Positions 46,405-58,933 of a stretch of 64,000 bases of DNA are shown in pieces. Position 1 is the first letter of the stretch. Each line of letters starts with the position of its first letter. This DNA is from Bryum argenteum. Lineage: Eukaryota > Streptophyta > Bryopsida > Bryales > Bryaceae. The notes under the pieces are model-generated. The model saw only the letters and a program-made list of their open reading frames with translations. It was not told the DNA's origin and did not search any database. Location of the stretch: the NCBI GenBank assembly GCA_037043015.1, contig CM073321.1, positions 24,503,510 to 24,567,509 on the forward strand. The letters are read 5' to 3'. The translations under genes and the position numbers were made by a program.

Positions 46405-49020
46405 TATAATTATGGGAATATTTGTATCGGTATGTTTTGAAGTAAGCGGGCGTAAAGGGAGTAAAAGGAGTGAATGATGATACTTTTTCTAGGTGATTCA
46501 TACAGTATGAAAAGAGACTGAGACATTTTAAGAAAATAAGCAACATTATCGAATCACCAAGAAACTTTATCTAAAATCCACTTGAAAACGTTGCTTACTT
46601 TCTTGGAAACGTCGCTAAAGCAAGTTCGAAAACTTTGCTCAATTTGAGCAACGTTTACACAAAAGCAACGTTTGTAACGTCGCAAACCCTTGTCTTTTCT
46701 GGTAGTGTAAAGCAAATTTAATATACAAAGATAGCTTCTTGTAAGTACAACCCGAAATTGACAATTGGTTCGAAAAACTGACAAAATAAAATGTTATAAG
46801 TTATAATTCCAAAACACGAGCAACAAGCAACGATAGCAATGATGGGTGTTTCACAAAAGTCAAAACTCCCTCTTATAATATAGGTTTATTTGTAAAGATT
46901 CAAAATTGAACCAATCACATGAAAGTACGGGAGGAGTTTGTATCCCCTTTTGCCCCATGTATGGCTTGATTTTCATGTAAACCATTCCATAGTATGAGGT
47001 GGGGGTTACCCCAAGTGCCAAATATTTAAAGTGATCTATAGGGTTCAACAAAGGGTGTGAGGGTCACCCTTGATTTGCATGGTCAATCTCTAATAACCCT
47101 AGTACGTTAAAGTATCAACAAATAACTACACTGAAGATGGAAATTATTAGTGGTGTCTTTAAGACCCAATATTAAAGTCAAGTAGTTGGATTTACCCCTA
47201 TTCCACAAAAATTCTACAAATAAGTAAATCCGGCTTTTAAAAATTATATTCAACTTGAACATATGGCTATTCTATGGAATGAGAGAAGGTGAATACTGCT
47301 TCAAGCACTTCGGTAACCCTATTAGAGCCTAAGAATAGGAGGCTCAAAGTTGAGGACCCAACAGAGGTGGGCATGCCTTTTTGTAAGACAACTCACCACC
47401 AAATTTGATTTAGTGTTGAATAATCATTTGTAAATGTGGGAGTATAATATTGGAAAATGAAAAGACATAATTGTTGTTGTGTTTTGAGTGGCCTCAAGGC
47501 ACGGACTACCTTCTTTTAATAGATGTAGTTCAATTACCTTTGACTCAATTGAAGAAAAACATTTATTTACCATGTTCTATTTTGAGTGGCTCTAAGGCAC
47601 AAACTACCTTCCTTTCAATGATGTAGTTGAATAACTCAATTAAAGATATGTAAGCGGCTACCATCTTCCTAGATACCCTATTTGGTTTACCAAAAGCCTC
47701 ATCCTTATAAGTAAAATACCATGTTCACTTACCTCAGATTTATTTGTCATACTTCAACTCCTTGACTTGAACATTAGTTGTTAATTTATTGTGTTTAGAA
47801 TAAAAATCAAATGATGTCCCCCTAATAAGGCCCTCTATCTCTAATTGGGCCCTAAGGGAGTAAAAACATTATAATTTTCCCAGTATCACCCTAGTCACTG
47901 GATTTAAACATATATTTGCTAACTTATATGAAATTTATTCATAGAACGCTATCGTAGAGTACTAATATTTGAAGTTGTGTAGAATAATTTAAATCATCCA
48001 ATTAAAACTCCGAACACTTCATTGACAAAGGACACTGAAAGTAATATTGGGGAAGGAAATTTGACAACAAATTACAACTTTATATCAAGTCAAGAGTGCA
48101 AACATTTGTACTAATGCGTTGCGGATTTGAGTTACCCTACTTGTACCTTAAATTCTCACTCAACTTTGAATACTTTTGAGTGTCAGCTTTATAAAACTAT
48201 TTGTAAGGCTTGGAATAATTTGAGATACATGAAACTGAATGAAAAATTTATAGTAAATGGAGGAATACAACATGTTTTGAAAACTATAAACTAAAGGTTG
48301 CTTGAATGACTAATTAGTTTTATCACTACTCTACTATACAATGAAATCAAAACATTCATCAAGAATTATCGTTTTTATACTAAGTCCTTGTGTAAACATC
48401 ATTATACATAGATAGAGTAAACCATATTAATTGACTTTAAACATTATATTTTGATTTAAAATCTCACTTGAGGGTGACCCTCATGCCCTACATACTCATG
48501 TAAACATATTTGAATATTGGGCATTTGGAATTGTTACTACTTGCATAGACCAAAAGTTTGATTGGTTTATAATCACGCCTCGAAATTGCCTATGGAAATA
48601 TCTTGCCTTATTTGTATTTGAAATTGAAAGCTTATAACAAATAAGCCACCAATTCAAATGGAAACGACACAAGAACTATTACTTATGCTTTAGTTCAGTA
48701 CATATTAGAGTGCAATTTAATTGAAGGGTCCCCAAGCTACTCTTTAATTTGAAGTTTTTATTTAATTTATTATTATACTTTCCATTGCTTTTGTGTTCTC
48801 GAGTTTTGTGCACCTTGACCAATTGCAAGCCTCCTACATGATTTTGTAAATCTCCAAATCTATCAACATAAATAGACGAGTATGTACTTCTGTCCTCTTG
48901 AAACAACCACATGTCTCTCTTAAAATGTCTTTTTTTTTGTTCCAATAAGAATAGTTAAATGATAAATTATTAATTTTTAACCATCACTCTTTGTTGAATT
49001 TTTAATAATTCAAAGTCGTG
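46405..49020. other. AT-rich interior of F, no gene seen
   Basis: No credible coding frame. Near 46580-46690 the phrase GCAACGTT/AACGTCGC recurs. A ~60-base unit around TTTTGAGTGGCCTCAAGGCAC occurs twice, near 47485 and 47580. GAGGGTCACCC near 47059 and GAGGGTGACCC near 48472 are short related phrases. Confidence 0.5.
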
Positions 49021-49025
49021 GGGTG

Positions 49026-49243
49026 TACACTAAATTTGATAATTAGTGTTAGATACACTAATTTACATAAACATGTTATAAGTTTTTATTGTTCAATAAT
49101 TTTACCCACTATATTGGCCAAGGTGGGGTCCTTATATAGTATTAGAATCAATGCTCTTGGTAATTCTTTTAAACAAAAGTAAAAAAATTTATAGCATTCT
49201 CAAATCTTATAATAATCTAACACTAATTATCAAATTTAGTGTA
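49026..49243. repeat. 218-bp inverted-repeat (MITE-like) unit in F
   Basis: Perfect 28-base arms, 49026-49053 (TACACTAAATTTGATAATTA...) and 49216-49243, enclose an AT-rich core. It could be a small nonautonomous DNA element or a hairpin; I cannot define a target duplication. Confidence 0.6.
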
Positions 49244-49279
49244 GTGCTAGAAAAGTCAAAAGTTAGTATATGAATTGTA

Positions 49280-49500
49280 GTGATGGGGTGGGGGGGTATT
49301 AATGGGGTTCAATGGGGGTATTAATGGGGTCAGGGGGGGTACTAACTTGGGGGTATTAATGGGAGGGGGGGGTTCATTAATGGTCGGCGGGGGGGGGGGT
49401 TTATTGATGGTGGGGGGGGAGTATTAACGGGGGTGGCTGCCAGGCAATCAACCAGCTCATAGGGGGCAGCCGTTGGAGCAATCAACAGCTCTCGGGGGGG
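49280..49500 (+). repeat. G-run tandem region
   Basis: Repeated GGGGGTATTAATGGGG units with runs of up to about twelve G, likely able to form G-quadruplexes on the plus strand. Confidence 0.75.
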
Positions 49501-49700
49501 GTGGCGGCCGTTGAGTCTCTCCCCTCCTCCCCGCCTCCTCTGTCTCTCGCTCCCGCCCGCTCCTCCTGTCCCGCCTCCTGCCTCCCTCCTCCTCCGTCCC
49601 GCTTCCCGCGCTCCTCCGCTCTTGCCTCCCCGCCTCCCTCGCTGTTGCTCCCCGCACAATCCCGCCCTCCTGCTCGCTCCTCCATTTGCCTCTTGTTTGT
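49501..49700 (+). promoter_or_regulatory. CT-rich tract at the likely 5' end of the F transposase gene
   Basis: Almost entirely C and T (CTCCCCTCCTCCCCGCCTCC type), directly after the G-run region. Such tracts are common around plant transcription starts. Apparent long frames here are low-complexity. Confidence 0.4.
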
Positions 49701-49847
49701 TCATGAGGAAGCTCCATCATTTGCTCCCACGTTTGCTTTTACATTTGGCATTTCAGGTCATTGTGATTGGGGTTTTTGGCAAGGTTTTCAGCTTCTGTTG
49801 CTCGATTGCGGCATAGGGATTTGTTGTAATCTCACATTCGCATCAGG

Positions 49848-51393
49848 TATGCCATTTCATTCGCAGTTCAACTTGAATTTTGCGACCTCCTTCCGTGCAC
49901 TGTATTTTTCGAAAGTAGGTTTAGAGTGTGCATTTAGCTCGCATACAATGTGCATTTAGGTCGCAAAAACAGGTTTCTTCAGTTTTACGAGCTAAACGCA
50001 CAGATTTTAGCTCGATGCGAGCTAAACTAGCTTATAGTTGAGCAGTACGCTTAGGCATTAAGCTCGAGTCGAGCTAAATCCCCGGATGTGACATAATCTG
50101 CGTAGGGATTTAGCTCGAGTCGAGCTAAATCCCCGGATGTGACATAATCTGCGTAGGGATTTAGCTCGAGTCGAGCTAAGTGCACATATATTTCACGTCC
50201 ATACGTAGGGATTCAGCTCGAGTCGAGCTAAACCCAAAGTTAGTTTAGTATTCTACTATGGTGGATTAACCATATAATGTACTGAATCTGCGCAAATTCC
50301 TCTGCTCTTTTACAGAACTGAATGGGGCAATTAGCTCGACTCGAGCTAAATCCCCAGCTGCGACATTATCTGCGTAGGTATTTAGCTCGAGTTGAGCTAT
50401 GTTCACGGCTGCTTCACGACCATACACAGGGATTAGTTCATTATTCTATTATGCGGGATTAACTAAATATAGTACTGAATCTACGCATTTCCTCTACTAT
50501 TTTCTTTAACCCCTATATTTCCTTAAAACCCGAAATGGGTTTTGGAGGATCCCGCAGGAGAAAAACTCAGCCAACTTTGACCATTATAATCTCACAAATG
50601 AGGAAGAATGAACGGTTCAAATTTAGTATGTGAGAGGAATGTCAAGTGAACTTTGAGATCTTACAATTGAATCTTTTGAATAATGCTTGGATTGAGAGTT
50701 TTTGAGCGTAATCTAAAGGAAGGTTAATTTTTATGACTTAGACCTTTTTGCAACAAGGAAATTTAGGGGTTAAATGTTCCAGAACTCAATGGGGCAATTA
50801 GCTCGACTCGAGCTAAATCCCCAGCTGTATCATATTTTGCGTAGATACTTAAATATTTGGCTTGAACCAAGATAATTGCACGACTGATTCATGACTATAC
50901 GCAGGGATTTAGCTCGACTCGTGCTAAGTCCACAGCTTGTTAATCATTTCACGCTGGGTGTTTAGCACAAGTCGAGCTAAATATTTTACTGAAATTGCGT
51001 AGTTCCTTCGCTATTAGCTCTTGATGTTTCAGAACTTTCTGAGGCAATTAAATCGAGTGAAGGTAAATAAAGTACTAGGTCTAGCCCAATTTAGCTCATT
51101 GCGAGATAAATTATAGTAACATCCTCATAGTATTATCCACATAGTTATAGTAATGCGAGATGATTTCGAACGTTTATTTAGCTCTAGTCGAGCTAAATAG
51201 TCCATGACAGTAACATTTGTTGGGTCGTATGCTTTCAAGTTGATTTTGATCGTTAGTTTAGCTCGAGTCGAGCTAAATGTCCATGTGTAGTGGCATCCAC
51301 ATCGTTGTTTAATACCTGTTGATTTTGATTTATAATTTATTTTAAATTTGTTTTCCGATCATAGAAGTTCAGTTCTTTTCTTTTGTTGTGTAG
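49848..51393 (+). other. 5' untranslated intron of the F transposase, filled with palindromes
   Basis: Likely donor GTATGCC after CATCAG near 49847 and acceptor TTGTTGTGTAG near 51393, both inferred. About a dozen copies of TTAGCTCGAGTCGAGCTAA (perfect or with one to three changes) lie at about 50008, 50058, 50107, 50158, 50212, 50331, 50381, 50797, 50908, 50963, 51177 and 51258. A ~51-base direct repeat containing CCCCGGATGTGACATAATC occurs twice at 50060-50160 and in diverged form later. Confidence 0.55.
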
Positions 51394-51442
51394 GATATTC
51401 ACAGAGCTTATTACCGGCTATACTTGACGTGTGACCATTCTA

Positions 51443-54380
51443 CATGGTGACTAGTGCGTCCGATGACGACTGGGACAATCGAAGTATTTCTTCAGAGGTA
51501 TTATATTCTTTACGACTTTGTTGCTTTCGACGTTTATGGTGGTTCCGTCTTTAACATAATTGTTTTCTGGTCATTAGGATTTGGAAGTTGTTGAGCTCGT
51601 ACTGCCGGATCGTTTGAAGGATTGTCCTGGACTTCCGAGATGCAAATGGATAACTAAATTTGTGACACTATTGAATCCTTGAGGGGCCATTGTTGCAGAG
51701 GGTATTTGTCAAAGTGTGGGGTCTGATTGTGTACTGGGCTCCGATGACGAGCCTTTGCGAGATGATCAAGTAGTTGTTCAGATCGTCAAGTGCTTGGATT
51801 TAGAGTTTGTGCCTTCTGATACTATATTTCAGTCATTGAAATGGGATCTCAGCCACGCCATTCATGACGGTTGGTCTTTACTTGATCATTTGCATCGCGA
51901 ACAATTCAATATTGCGGTTTATGCTCGTGATCAACCGAAAAGGAAAGGAGTTCGTCCGTATACTTTGAGACAAAGGCATCCTCAGATCTTGAGAACTAAG
52001 AGGGAAGATCGATTATTAACGATGGAGTCTGTCAATATGGTTGCAAGTATGTAGTGTTGCAAGAAGAATTGCTGTCAGCCATTTCCCCGCCAAAAGATTC
52101 TGGCCTTGCGAAAGCAGATGTACGAGTCTTCGGATTTCAAGTTCAAGGCGCACTTTAAGATTGATGTATATCATCGATTTCATAAAACTGCGGACGGGAG
52201 TATGATGGTTACAACGGAAGGTATTGATATTTGTGCTCGAGCTTGGCAGAATATTACTGGAGTTCCTCCTGCTACGTTCTACAGGAAGAAAGCGGAGGCG
52301 GCTGCTGGTTTACGTGCTCGACATCACGGGAATGTCGGATCCAAGAAACCAAGACTTCATGTGAAGCAAGCTGCTGCAACGTTAAAGGTGTTAATCGAAA
52401 ACGCAGCTGATCATATGCCGCACAAAGCCAAGATGCTCAGTAATGGGCTCAAAGTTGTTTCATGGTCATTGCCTTCGTCTTTCAAATGGAAAGATACGAT
52501 CCCACATATCAATCTCATCAATGAGAGGTTGGGGCTGAAATTCATCGCTCAAAGCACTCTCAGCAACATCAGGCGAACAATATTCTCTGAGTATTTCAAG
52601 AAAGCACCCGGAGATAATTTTGCGCGATGCGCAACGTGTGATAAACTTGAGACTATGATCAAGTCTATGGTGCCAGATTCAACTGAAGAGAATATGTGGA
52701 TTAAGAAGCTTAAACTCCACTTGGACCATCAGCAAACACATCGTGAGTATTATTATACGAACCGCTCTTTATCTATTCAAAGGCCCAAAGATGTTCTTTG
52801 CATTATCCACGACAAAATGGATCATGCGAAGACCGCTTGTCCTTTTTTTTTCTCATAAAACAAAAACTAATGATACGCGGATGAAACTTCCTATTGCTGT
52901 GACTGGAATGATTGCTCATGGGCATTGCGATGTTCGTTATGCTCATTACGGGCTTGACATTTATCCGAGTGATTGCAATCACACTGTTGGTTCTATTCTG
53001 AAGCTTCTGCGAGATCTAGAGCAAGTACCGATATCGCATTCTAAGTCATTGTTTGCTGGATCGGGAACGCATCCTTTGTTTGAGGCATTGCTTATCGGAA
53101 AAGATGCTTGTTTGAACTCTCGTTTACCTGAGAGTGAGTCAACAAGAGCTTCGGAATCCTTACCTCCGGTATTACATGTTCAACTTGACAACGCCGCCTC
53201 TGATAACAAGAACCGGTTCATGTTTTGCTTTTGGTCCCTTCTGGTACATATGGGCGTTTTCCGTGAAATTTATGTCAATTTTCTTTTAGTTGGACATACT
53301 CATGAAGATATTGACGCTCTTTTTGGACGTTGGAGTATGATTTTAAAAGAGAATGACTATTTGACGATTCCTCTTTTGATGAAGTCATTCATGGATGCTG
53401 AGGCACTTCGAGTCATTCCTCATTTGATTGAGGAAATTCCTGATTTTAAGGGCTATCTCAAGGATTTCATTGCTTCTAAAGACGAAATTCTTGTCGGTCA
53501 TTTGGAAGGGCAACAATTTAAGTTCTTCTAGCATGACAATGGGTGGCCTATGATGAAGTACAAGATGTTATGTTCTGACAATGAGTGGCTTCCATCGACC
53601 AGCGAAGGAATAAAATTGTGGAAAGAGAATTCTATTACCGGTATGCCTCTATTGCCCACGGGAGAAATGAAGCCTCTAGCGTCAATTCCTATGAAGAACT
53701 TGGATGAAATTGTGAAAGGTATATCTGGTTTCATTAAGTTGTGGGAAACTTCATGTGCCCAAGACTTGTCTGGAGAATATCGTCGACGTCACGATTCTGT
53801 TTTACGCTATTGGCGTGCAGTCAATGTTTCATTGGTGGCGCCTATGGAGGTTTCTTCTGTTTTGAAAAATGGATGTTGGCCTTTGACCCGGGTACCTTTG
53901 ATTCGAGAATTTCTTAACACGGGTGAATTACGCGAGGAATATGAGCAAGATCCCCATTTTATCGGCCGCTTGTGTGATAAACCAAGAGAGTCATTTCGCG
54001 TTGGTCGAGATGTTTATGCTGGCTACTTTTTGGCTTTACGTCCCGCAGATGGAGATGCTCGACCCTTTTGGATTGCGAGGGCTTTGACGGATTTTGATGT
54101 TGATCGCAACAATCCGGGATGTATTCAAATCCAATTTTTTAAACCTTCTAGCAAGCGCGCTCTTGTTCAAGATACCTATGTTGGTTGGGACACGCAGAAG
54201 AATTTCAAATGGGTGTTTGATGACAGCCAAGACCCAGTTTGGCTTTATGCAGGTGCTATTTTTACGTCATGGAAATCTAGTGCCAAAGCTGGTTCTCAAC
54301 GTCCAATAATCTCAATATCTGAGCAACAAGTAACAATCATCAAACAAAGTATTCTCCGTTTTGAGACTGAGGAGGAATAA
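51443..54380 (+). pseudogene. DDE (DUF7869-like) transposase-like gene of F
   Basis: ATG at 51443 (MVTSASDDDWDNRSIS), a short intron (51498-51579, GTATTATATT...TCATTAG), then a frame with several breaks: stops near 51680 and 52052, a frame change in a T-run near 52845, and a stop near 53529. A Cys-rich block CCKKNCCQPFP near 52055 leads into helices. Catalytic-type blocks follow: HDKMDHAKT, then LDNAASDNKNRFMFCF, then FLLVGHTHEDIDALFGRW. This spacing of Asp, Asp and Glu/Asp resembles the RNase-H-fold DUF7869 family of transposon-derived proteins. The C-terminal part (to 54380) adds a region with WDTQKNFKWVF. It is placed as the transposase of F because it lies inside the F terminal repeats; this is inference. 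Confidence 0.6.
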
Positions 54381-54927
54381 AGTTTGAGATCATTTAAGAC
54401 AGTGCTTTTTAGCTCACGTCAAGCTAAATAGTCTATCGTGGCTTTAGCTGTTATAGAGGAGAAAGTTGACAAGAACTCTTCCAGATCTTTTCTCACATTG
54501 GATTTTAGCTCGTTTAGAGCTTAATTTATATTGAAGTTGTTTACAGTTTTTCTCGGTATACGCACAATAGTAGATTGATGTAGTTTTTTTAAAGTATCAC
54601 CCTATTGTAACTGTTACTTTAAATAGAATTGTATGTTTAAAACTATATATAGTTTTGACATTGTTATAGTTTCTCATTTTAATGTGGTTACCGTTTCAAT
54701 GTGCTATTCCTTTTAGATTGGATGTCGAATGTATTTTGACCTTTCCAAATATTTGTTCTCAATATAGTTGAGTTTCTTGTTTTAGTGTGATGTTTTTTCA
54801 TATTCCAGAGTTTTGACTTTCTTGGTTTGGACTTTAGCTCTAGATGAAGTCCTTTTTGGCGGATTTAGGTTGATGATATTAGAAATATTCCCATTTTAAT
54901 GAAATATGTAATTTGATGATAATTTGA
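54381..54927. other. Right subterminal region of F
   Basis: AT-rich, no gene. A diverged palindrome (TTTAGCTCACGTCAAGCTAAA) lies at 54408-54428. An imperfect copy of the terminal repeat (AATATTCCCATTTTAATGAA) lies just inside the end, near 54885. Confidence 0.55.
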
Positions 54928-54955
54928 ATATTCCCATTATAATGAATTACGTGTT
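54928..54955 (-). repeat. Right terminal inverted repeat of F
   Basis: 28 bases ending GAATTACGTGTT, complement of 23586-23613; followed by TTAG, the altered duplicate of TTGG. Confidence 0.9.
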
Positions 54956-54959
54956 TTAG

Positions 54960-55154
54960 GGGCCCCGATACCAGTCCCAAGCGCTGGACTATTTACTGGA
55001 TGTACATAGTCCCCTCATAAGAAAGACTTTGCAGGACTTGAAAGACTCTAGAGTCTTAGATCTGATCTTAAACGCAGATGGTGAATTCAAACGAACTCGT
55101 ACAAAGCTTAAACTCATTCTTCGAGAATGCACCAACCCTCAATCTACTGAATGA
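54960..55154 (+). pseudogene. C-terminal remainder of P4, copy D, beyond F
   Basis: Encodes GPRYQSQALDYLLDVHSP and the rest of the P4 tail, matching the end of P4 in copy B (41003-41197). It resumes exactly at the base after the F target duplication. Confidence 0.85.
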
Positions 55155-55685
55155 TTATTACGATATTATTATTCCATACACTCCAGCATAGCGTATGGTT
55201 TTAGCTATATAGGACTATATTTGATTATAGTATTATCGAATGGTAGCTTTTTGCAGCAAGGTATCTCTCATCCTATTGTACTACTTTTTGCACCGATTAA
55301 AACAACAATATATATTTGGTTGACTCCTTTGCTTTTGGTCTATTGATTGTTCTTTGTAAGCTTTTATTGTATCCTTCATTTTCATAGTTCATATAACTCG
55401 CCCAACCCCTTGTACCAATACACATACACATACAAACGCATGATGAAAGGTAAAAACAAACTTCCATATATATATAGTGTATGTGAATAAGTACATAGAA
55501 GAAATTAAGTACACTTGCCCTACACCTAAATCAAATATTGTTTCGATGAATGTTGGAGGCGTAAGTCCATCGTTTCTACCTTATGAATCTTCAACTTTGT
55601 CCTTGCCCTTTGGAAAATGTGATCGTTGCAGTTTCAAATGTCGATTGCGTATATGTTGATCTCAACTTCTACATTATTTTTACGA
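55155..55685. other. Spacer between P4 and P3 (copy D)
   Basis: AT-rich, no gene; counterpart of 40393-41000. Confidence 0.5.
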
Positions 55686-55690
55686 TGAGC

Positions 55691-56931
55691 TCACTCTGCC
55701 CATGCGTCCTCAAACCGAGCATCCTCTTCAGCTACATATAGTTGCTTCTTGAGTTTTACATTCTGGTATTCACTCCATTTCACCAACCTCTTTAATTTGT
55801 CAACTTCCTCTGGAGTCTTGCCATACTTACCCGCGAACGCCAAATGACGAATGCGTAACATCTCTTTATCTACCTCTAGATGATTAGATTCTTCTATATC
55901 CTTCAACCGATTGATCTCCCGAGCAAGGACCTCTTTCAGATAAGTGTGTTTCGCTGTCTACATCTCTACGTAGTCTTCTATAGAAAGGTTGTTTGATTGT
56001 ATCTTCTCGAGAAACGCCTCACGAGCCTCTCTTCGTAGCACAAGTATGGTCTCCATATAAGCTACAATGACTACAACTTTTTTCAAAGTATTCTGACAGT
56101 CATCTTGTAAATCTTATGGTTCAGTAGCAGAAAGGGCTCTTTCTTTGAGGGCTTCCAATCCTTTTGCCCAATGCATTACTTCCTCCAATTGAATGTATTC
56201 CATTATACTGAAATTGTGCAACATAATAAGCATCTCCATGTAGTCGGATAATCTTCCACCCACTGTTCGCAGTGGATTTTTCTCAAAAGAAATATCCTCT
56301 ATCCAACTTATTATGTTAATAGTAAGTTCACTCAGTCACTGAGCACGTATACGTGTGTGTGTTCATCCTCCAAGGATTCGGAAGAAGACCATGTTATGTA
56401 ATATTCAGCATTGGCCTTAGGACTCATAGGTACAGCTCCAATTCCATCTCCTTCAATAATACTTGATGTCTCTCCAACCTCTATTGGTACAGTATTTTCT
56501 TGTAAAGGCAAACGTTGACGCGTCGACCAATCCATTTGCTTCCCGAGAATCATTTCCGCATATACCATTATTGCCAAGAAGTAGAGAACCTCATATTTAA
56601 AAATATGGTTGTTACCGTATATCAAATGCCAAGCATATATGCATCCGTGTTTAAATAGGTCATTATGGCACTCTCGGAGGTTTGCTTCATTGTGAGACTG
56701 ATGAATGTTGTGCCGATGTAGAGGAAAGAGCTTGTTGATGTGGCACCACTCCACATATCTCACACACATGGTAAAAGACCACGGCTCCGTCTCTTCCTCC
56801 CATCCTCTAAACGCTAATATCTTTGGATTCTTCAAAATCTCTATGTGCTTCTTCTCAATCCTCTTTTTTATCTTCCAACTTTGGTCATGTGGCACCATAG
56901 ATGTAGCAGCTACAACGGGTAGTGCCTCCAT
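55691..56931 (-). pseudogene. P3, copy D
   Basis: Same gene as 39216-40392. Start MEALPVVAATSM at 56931. The core is better kept than in B: KILAFRGWEEE, YVEWCHINKLFPLHRHNIHQSHNEANLREC, CIYAWHLIYG, MVYAEMILGKQMDW. After about 56335 the frame is broken repeatedly, but the helical C-terminal part (LRIRHLAFAGKYGKTPEEVDKLKRL) is recognisable at 55700-55880. Confidence 0.7.
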
Positions 56932-57039
56932 CAAAAAAATCCGTAGAAATCCAAATTCTCTCCACGTGCAAGCAATCAACAACACTAAAATTGATACTAG
57001 TTAATGCGGGAAAGGAGGGACTCGCAAAGTGTGAAAATG

Positions 57040-57395
57040 GACTGTCGGTCGCCTTCTTAAGCACAGTAATATGGCGACCGGCGGTCTACAGAATCTGCAC
57101 CGCCGATCGCCCGAGCCACCAGCTATCGCCCTATCTGTACCACCAATTGCCCAATCTGCCCCGTCGGTCGGCTCTTTGAACCCCCGATCGCCCTCTCAGC
57201 AACGTTCGCCCATCAGTTGGACCGTCGTCGCCCTCTCGGCAACGTTTGCCCATCGGCTGGACCGCCGGTTGCCCTGCCACAGGAAGTCGCTCTATTTGCA
57301 CCGTCGGTTGCCCTTTTCTGCACCTTCGGTTGCCCTTCCGCACCGCTGGTCGCTCTATCTGCACCGCCAATTGCCCTATTTGCAAACGGGAATTC
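57040..57395. repeat. GCGACCG palindrome array upstream of P3 (copy D)
   Basis: Diverged units: GGCGACCGGCGGTC, CGATCGCCCTCTCAGCAACG, TCGCTCTATCTGCACCG. Counterpart of 38710-39090. Confidence 0.75.
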
Positions 57396-58676
57396 TCCCT
57401 GTTTATGTTGAATGCGAGTCCATGAAGTTTCGTAGCAGCTTCTAGGAGGATGAGATGAGGATGAATATTGGATAGGGGAGGGGTAAAAGAACCCTATAGT
57501 TTATAATGTATTAGTTTAAATTTAACAAGGTACGCATAGAGTAGTAATTTCGGATCGTTGGTCCCATAATTCCCATTTCATGATCATTCAATTCATAAGA
57601 AATGGACATGAGAGGTCTAAATGGATAATAATGAATGAGAGGGAGGATGGCGTGAGAGTTTCTTGTCCTCTTCGTAGGCATCAATTGTATATATTTTTTT
57701 GTATGATATATATTTTAACAAGTCATATTGTGCCTAATTATTTATGATAATCCATAAAATTTAAATTTATTTATAAAGCCTCAGCCTCTTCAATGCATGA
57801 AACATTTTAATGCATCTCACGATTTAATAGCTACAATCTTAGAATTTCATCCAGCCATCAATTTCTAGCATCTAGATAAGATACCATCTTTGCACCAAAA
57901 CTTCACGTCATGTTCTAAAATCACATTCAAGAACAATTTGTAGTTTCTTTTTATATCAGTGGAGCCCTTAATAAATTATAAGTTCTCCATATACAATATC
58001 CGAGTATATGTATGCTAATAGATTATCCTTGCAATTAGTTTCTCGCTCCATAACATTATAACATTGGTTAAAATGAGAGGGGGGAGGAATTTGAAAATTT
58101 TGGCGGGTTAAATAATAACGCCTTCTAATACAATTAAGAGTAAGGGATTAGTGCATATAGCCTAGTAAGCAGTGAGAGAAATAGTTGCTTACCAAATTAA
58201 AGGGTGATATAAAACATATTATATGTTTGGAGAAAAAATGAGTGACCACCATATGAAGGTAAATATTTTAAGTCAACAAGAATAATCATTTACAGACATT
58301 CTAATCAACCAATCACTCAGGGTACTATTGAAACCAATATTTGTTGAGAATTTTATCTTGAGAATGTTGATAATGTTGAGAATTTTATTTTAAAATTGTA
58401 ATAAACTTGTATCGATCTAAATCCATATTACACCACAAGAGTATCCAATGCGCTTAAAATTTCATCTTTCATTTATCATGGTCACGGCTCTTGGCAAAAT
58501 GCCCATGACTATGAGAATCATTTTCATTTGGGAATGAGAAATAGTAAGAACCGAGTGGGAATGAGAGGGAATGAGGGGGGATGAGGAGGATTAAAGGGGG
58601 AATGAGGGAGATGCTTGAAGCGGTTAATTCAAAAATTTGAATATTGAAGAAAGAGGATCCAAGAACAAGAGCGGGA
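57396..58676. other. AT-rich spacer between P3 and P2 (copy D)
   Basis: No gene; counterpart of 37401-38705. A GGGGATGAG-type stretch near 58555-58620 matches the C-rich repeat of B. Confidence 0.5.
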
Positions 58677-58933
58677 ATCGCCAATTCCGTAAAAATGGCG
58701 TTATGCCGCTAAAATGGCACACCTTAACTTTCTGAACTGCAGTTCAAAAACCATGTGATATAACAGAATTTGAAGGTGATATTATGGAAAATGAGTGACA
58801 ATGTATATAAAGGAGTGATATTATAAAAAAATTTGTGATATAACATAATACACCACTCCTTGTGAGCGCATATGTAAGATTTGGTGTGACAAAATGGCAC
58901 ATGGCATAGTGCCATTTTAACGGAATTGAGGTT
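58677..58933. mobile_element. ~257-bp MITE-like insertion in copy D
   Basis: Absent from the same place in copy B (near 37400-37420), which reads GAGCGGGAGCTCTCGCG. In D this is split, with GGGA on both sides (58673-58676 and 58934-58937). The ends share CAATTCCGTWAAAATGGC in inverted orientation. No coding capacity. Confidence 0.7.

Larger units (their letters stand above)
23586..54955 (+). mobile_element. Element F: ~12-kb TIR transposon with DDE transposase-like gene, containing copy B
   Basis: The left end AACACGTAATTCATTATAAT (23586 onward) is matched over 28 bases by the complement of the right end (54928-54955). The flanks are TTGG (23582-23585) and TTAG (54956-54959). The unoccupied site is visible in copy B at 41198-41201, which reads straight through TTGG once. 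So F inserted in the P4 gene of D and made a 4-base duplication that has since changed by one base. Without B it is about 11,980 bp. Its genes are a DUF7869-like transposase (plus) and an FCP1-like gene (minus). Confidence 0.85.

Noticed and set aside
46405-49020. A hidden gene in the long AT-rich stretch of F
   Set aside because: Only short frames without domains or splice-consistent joins; treated as noncoding.
49342-49816. Long low-complexity frames across the G-run and CT-rich blocks
   Set aside because: Composition-driven; no recognisable domain and on both strands at once.
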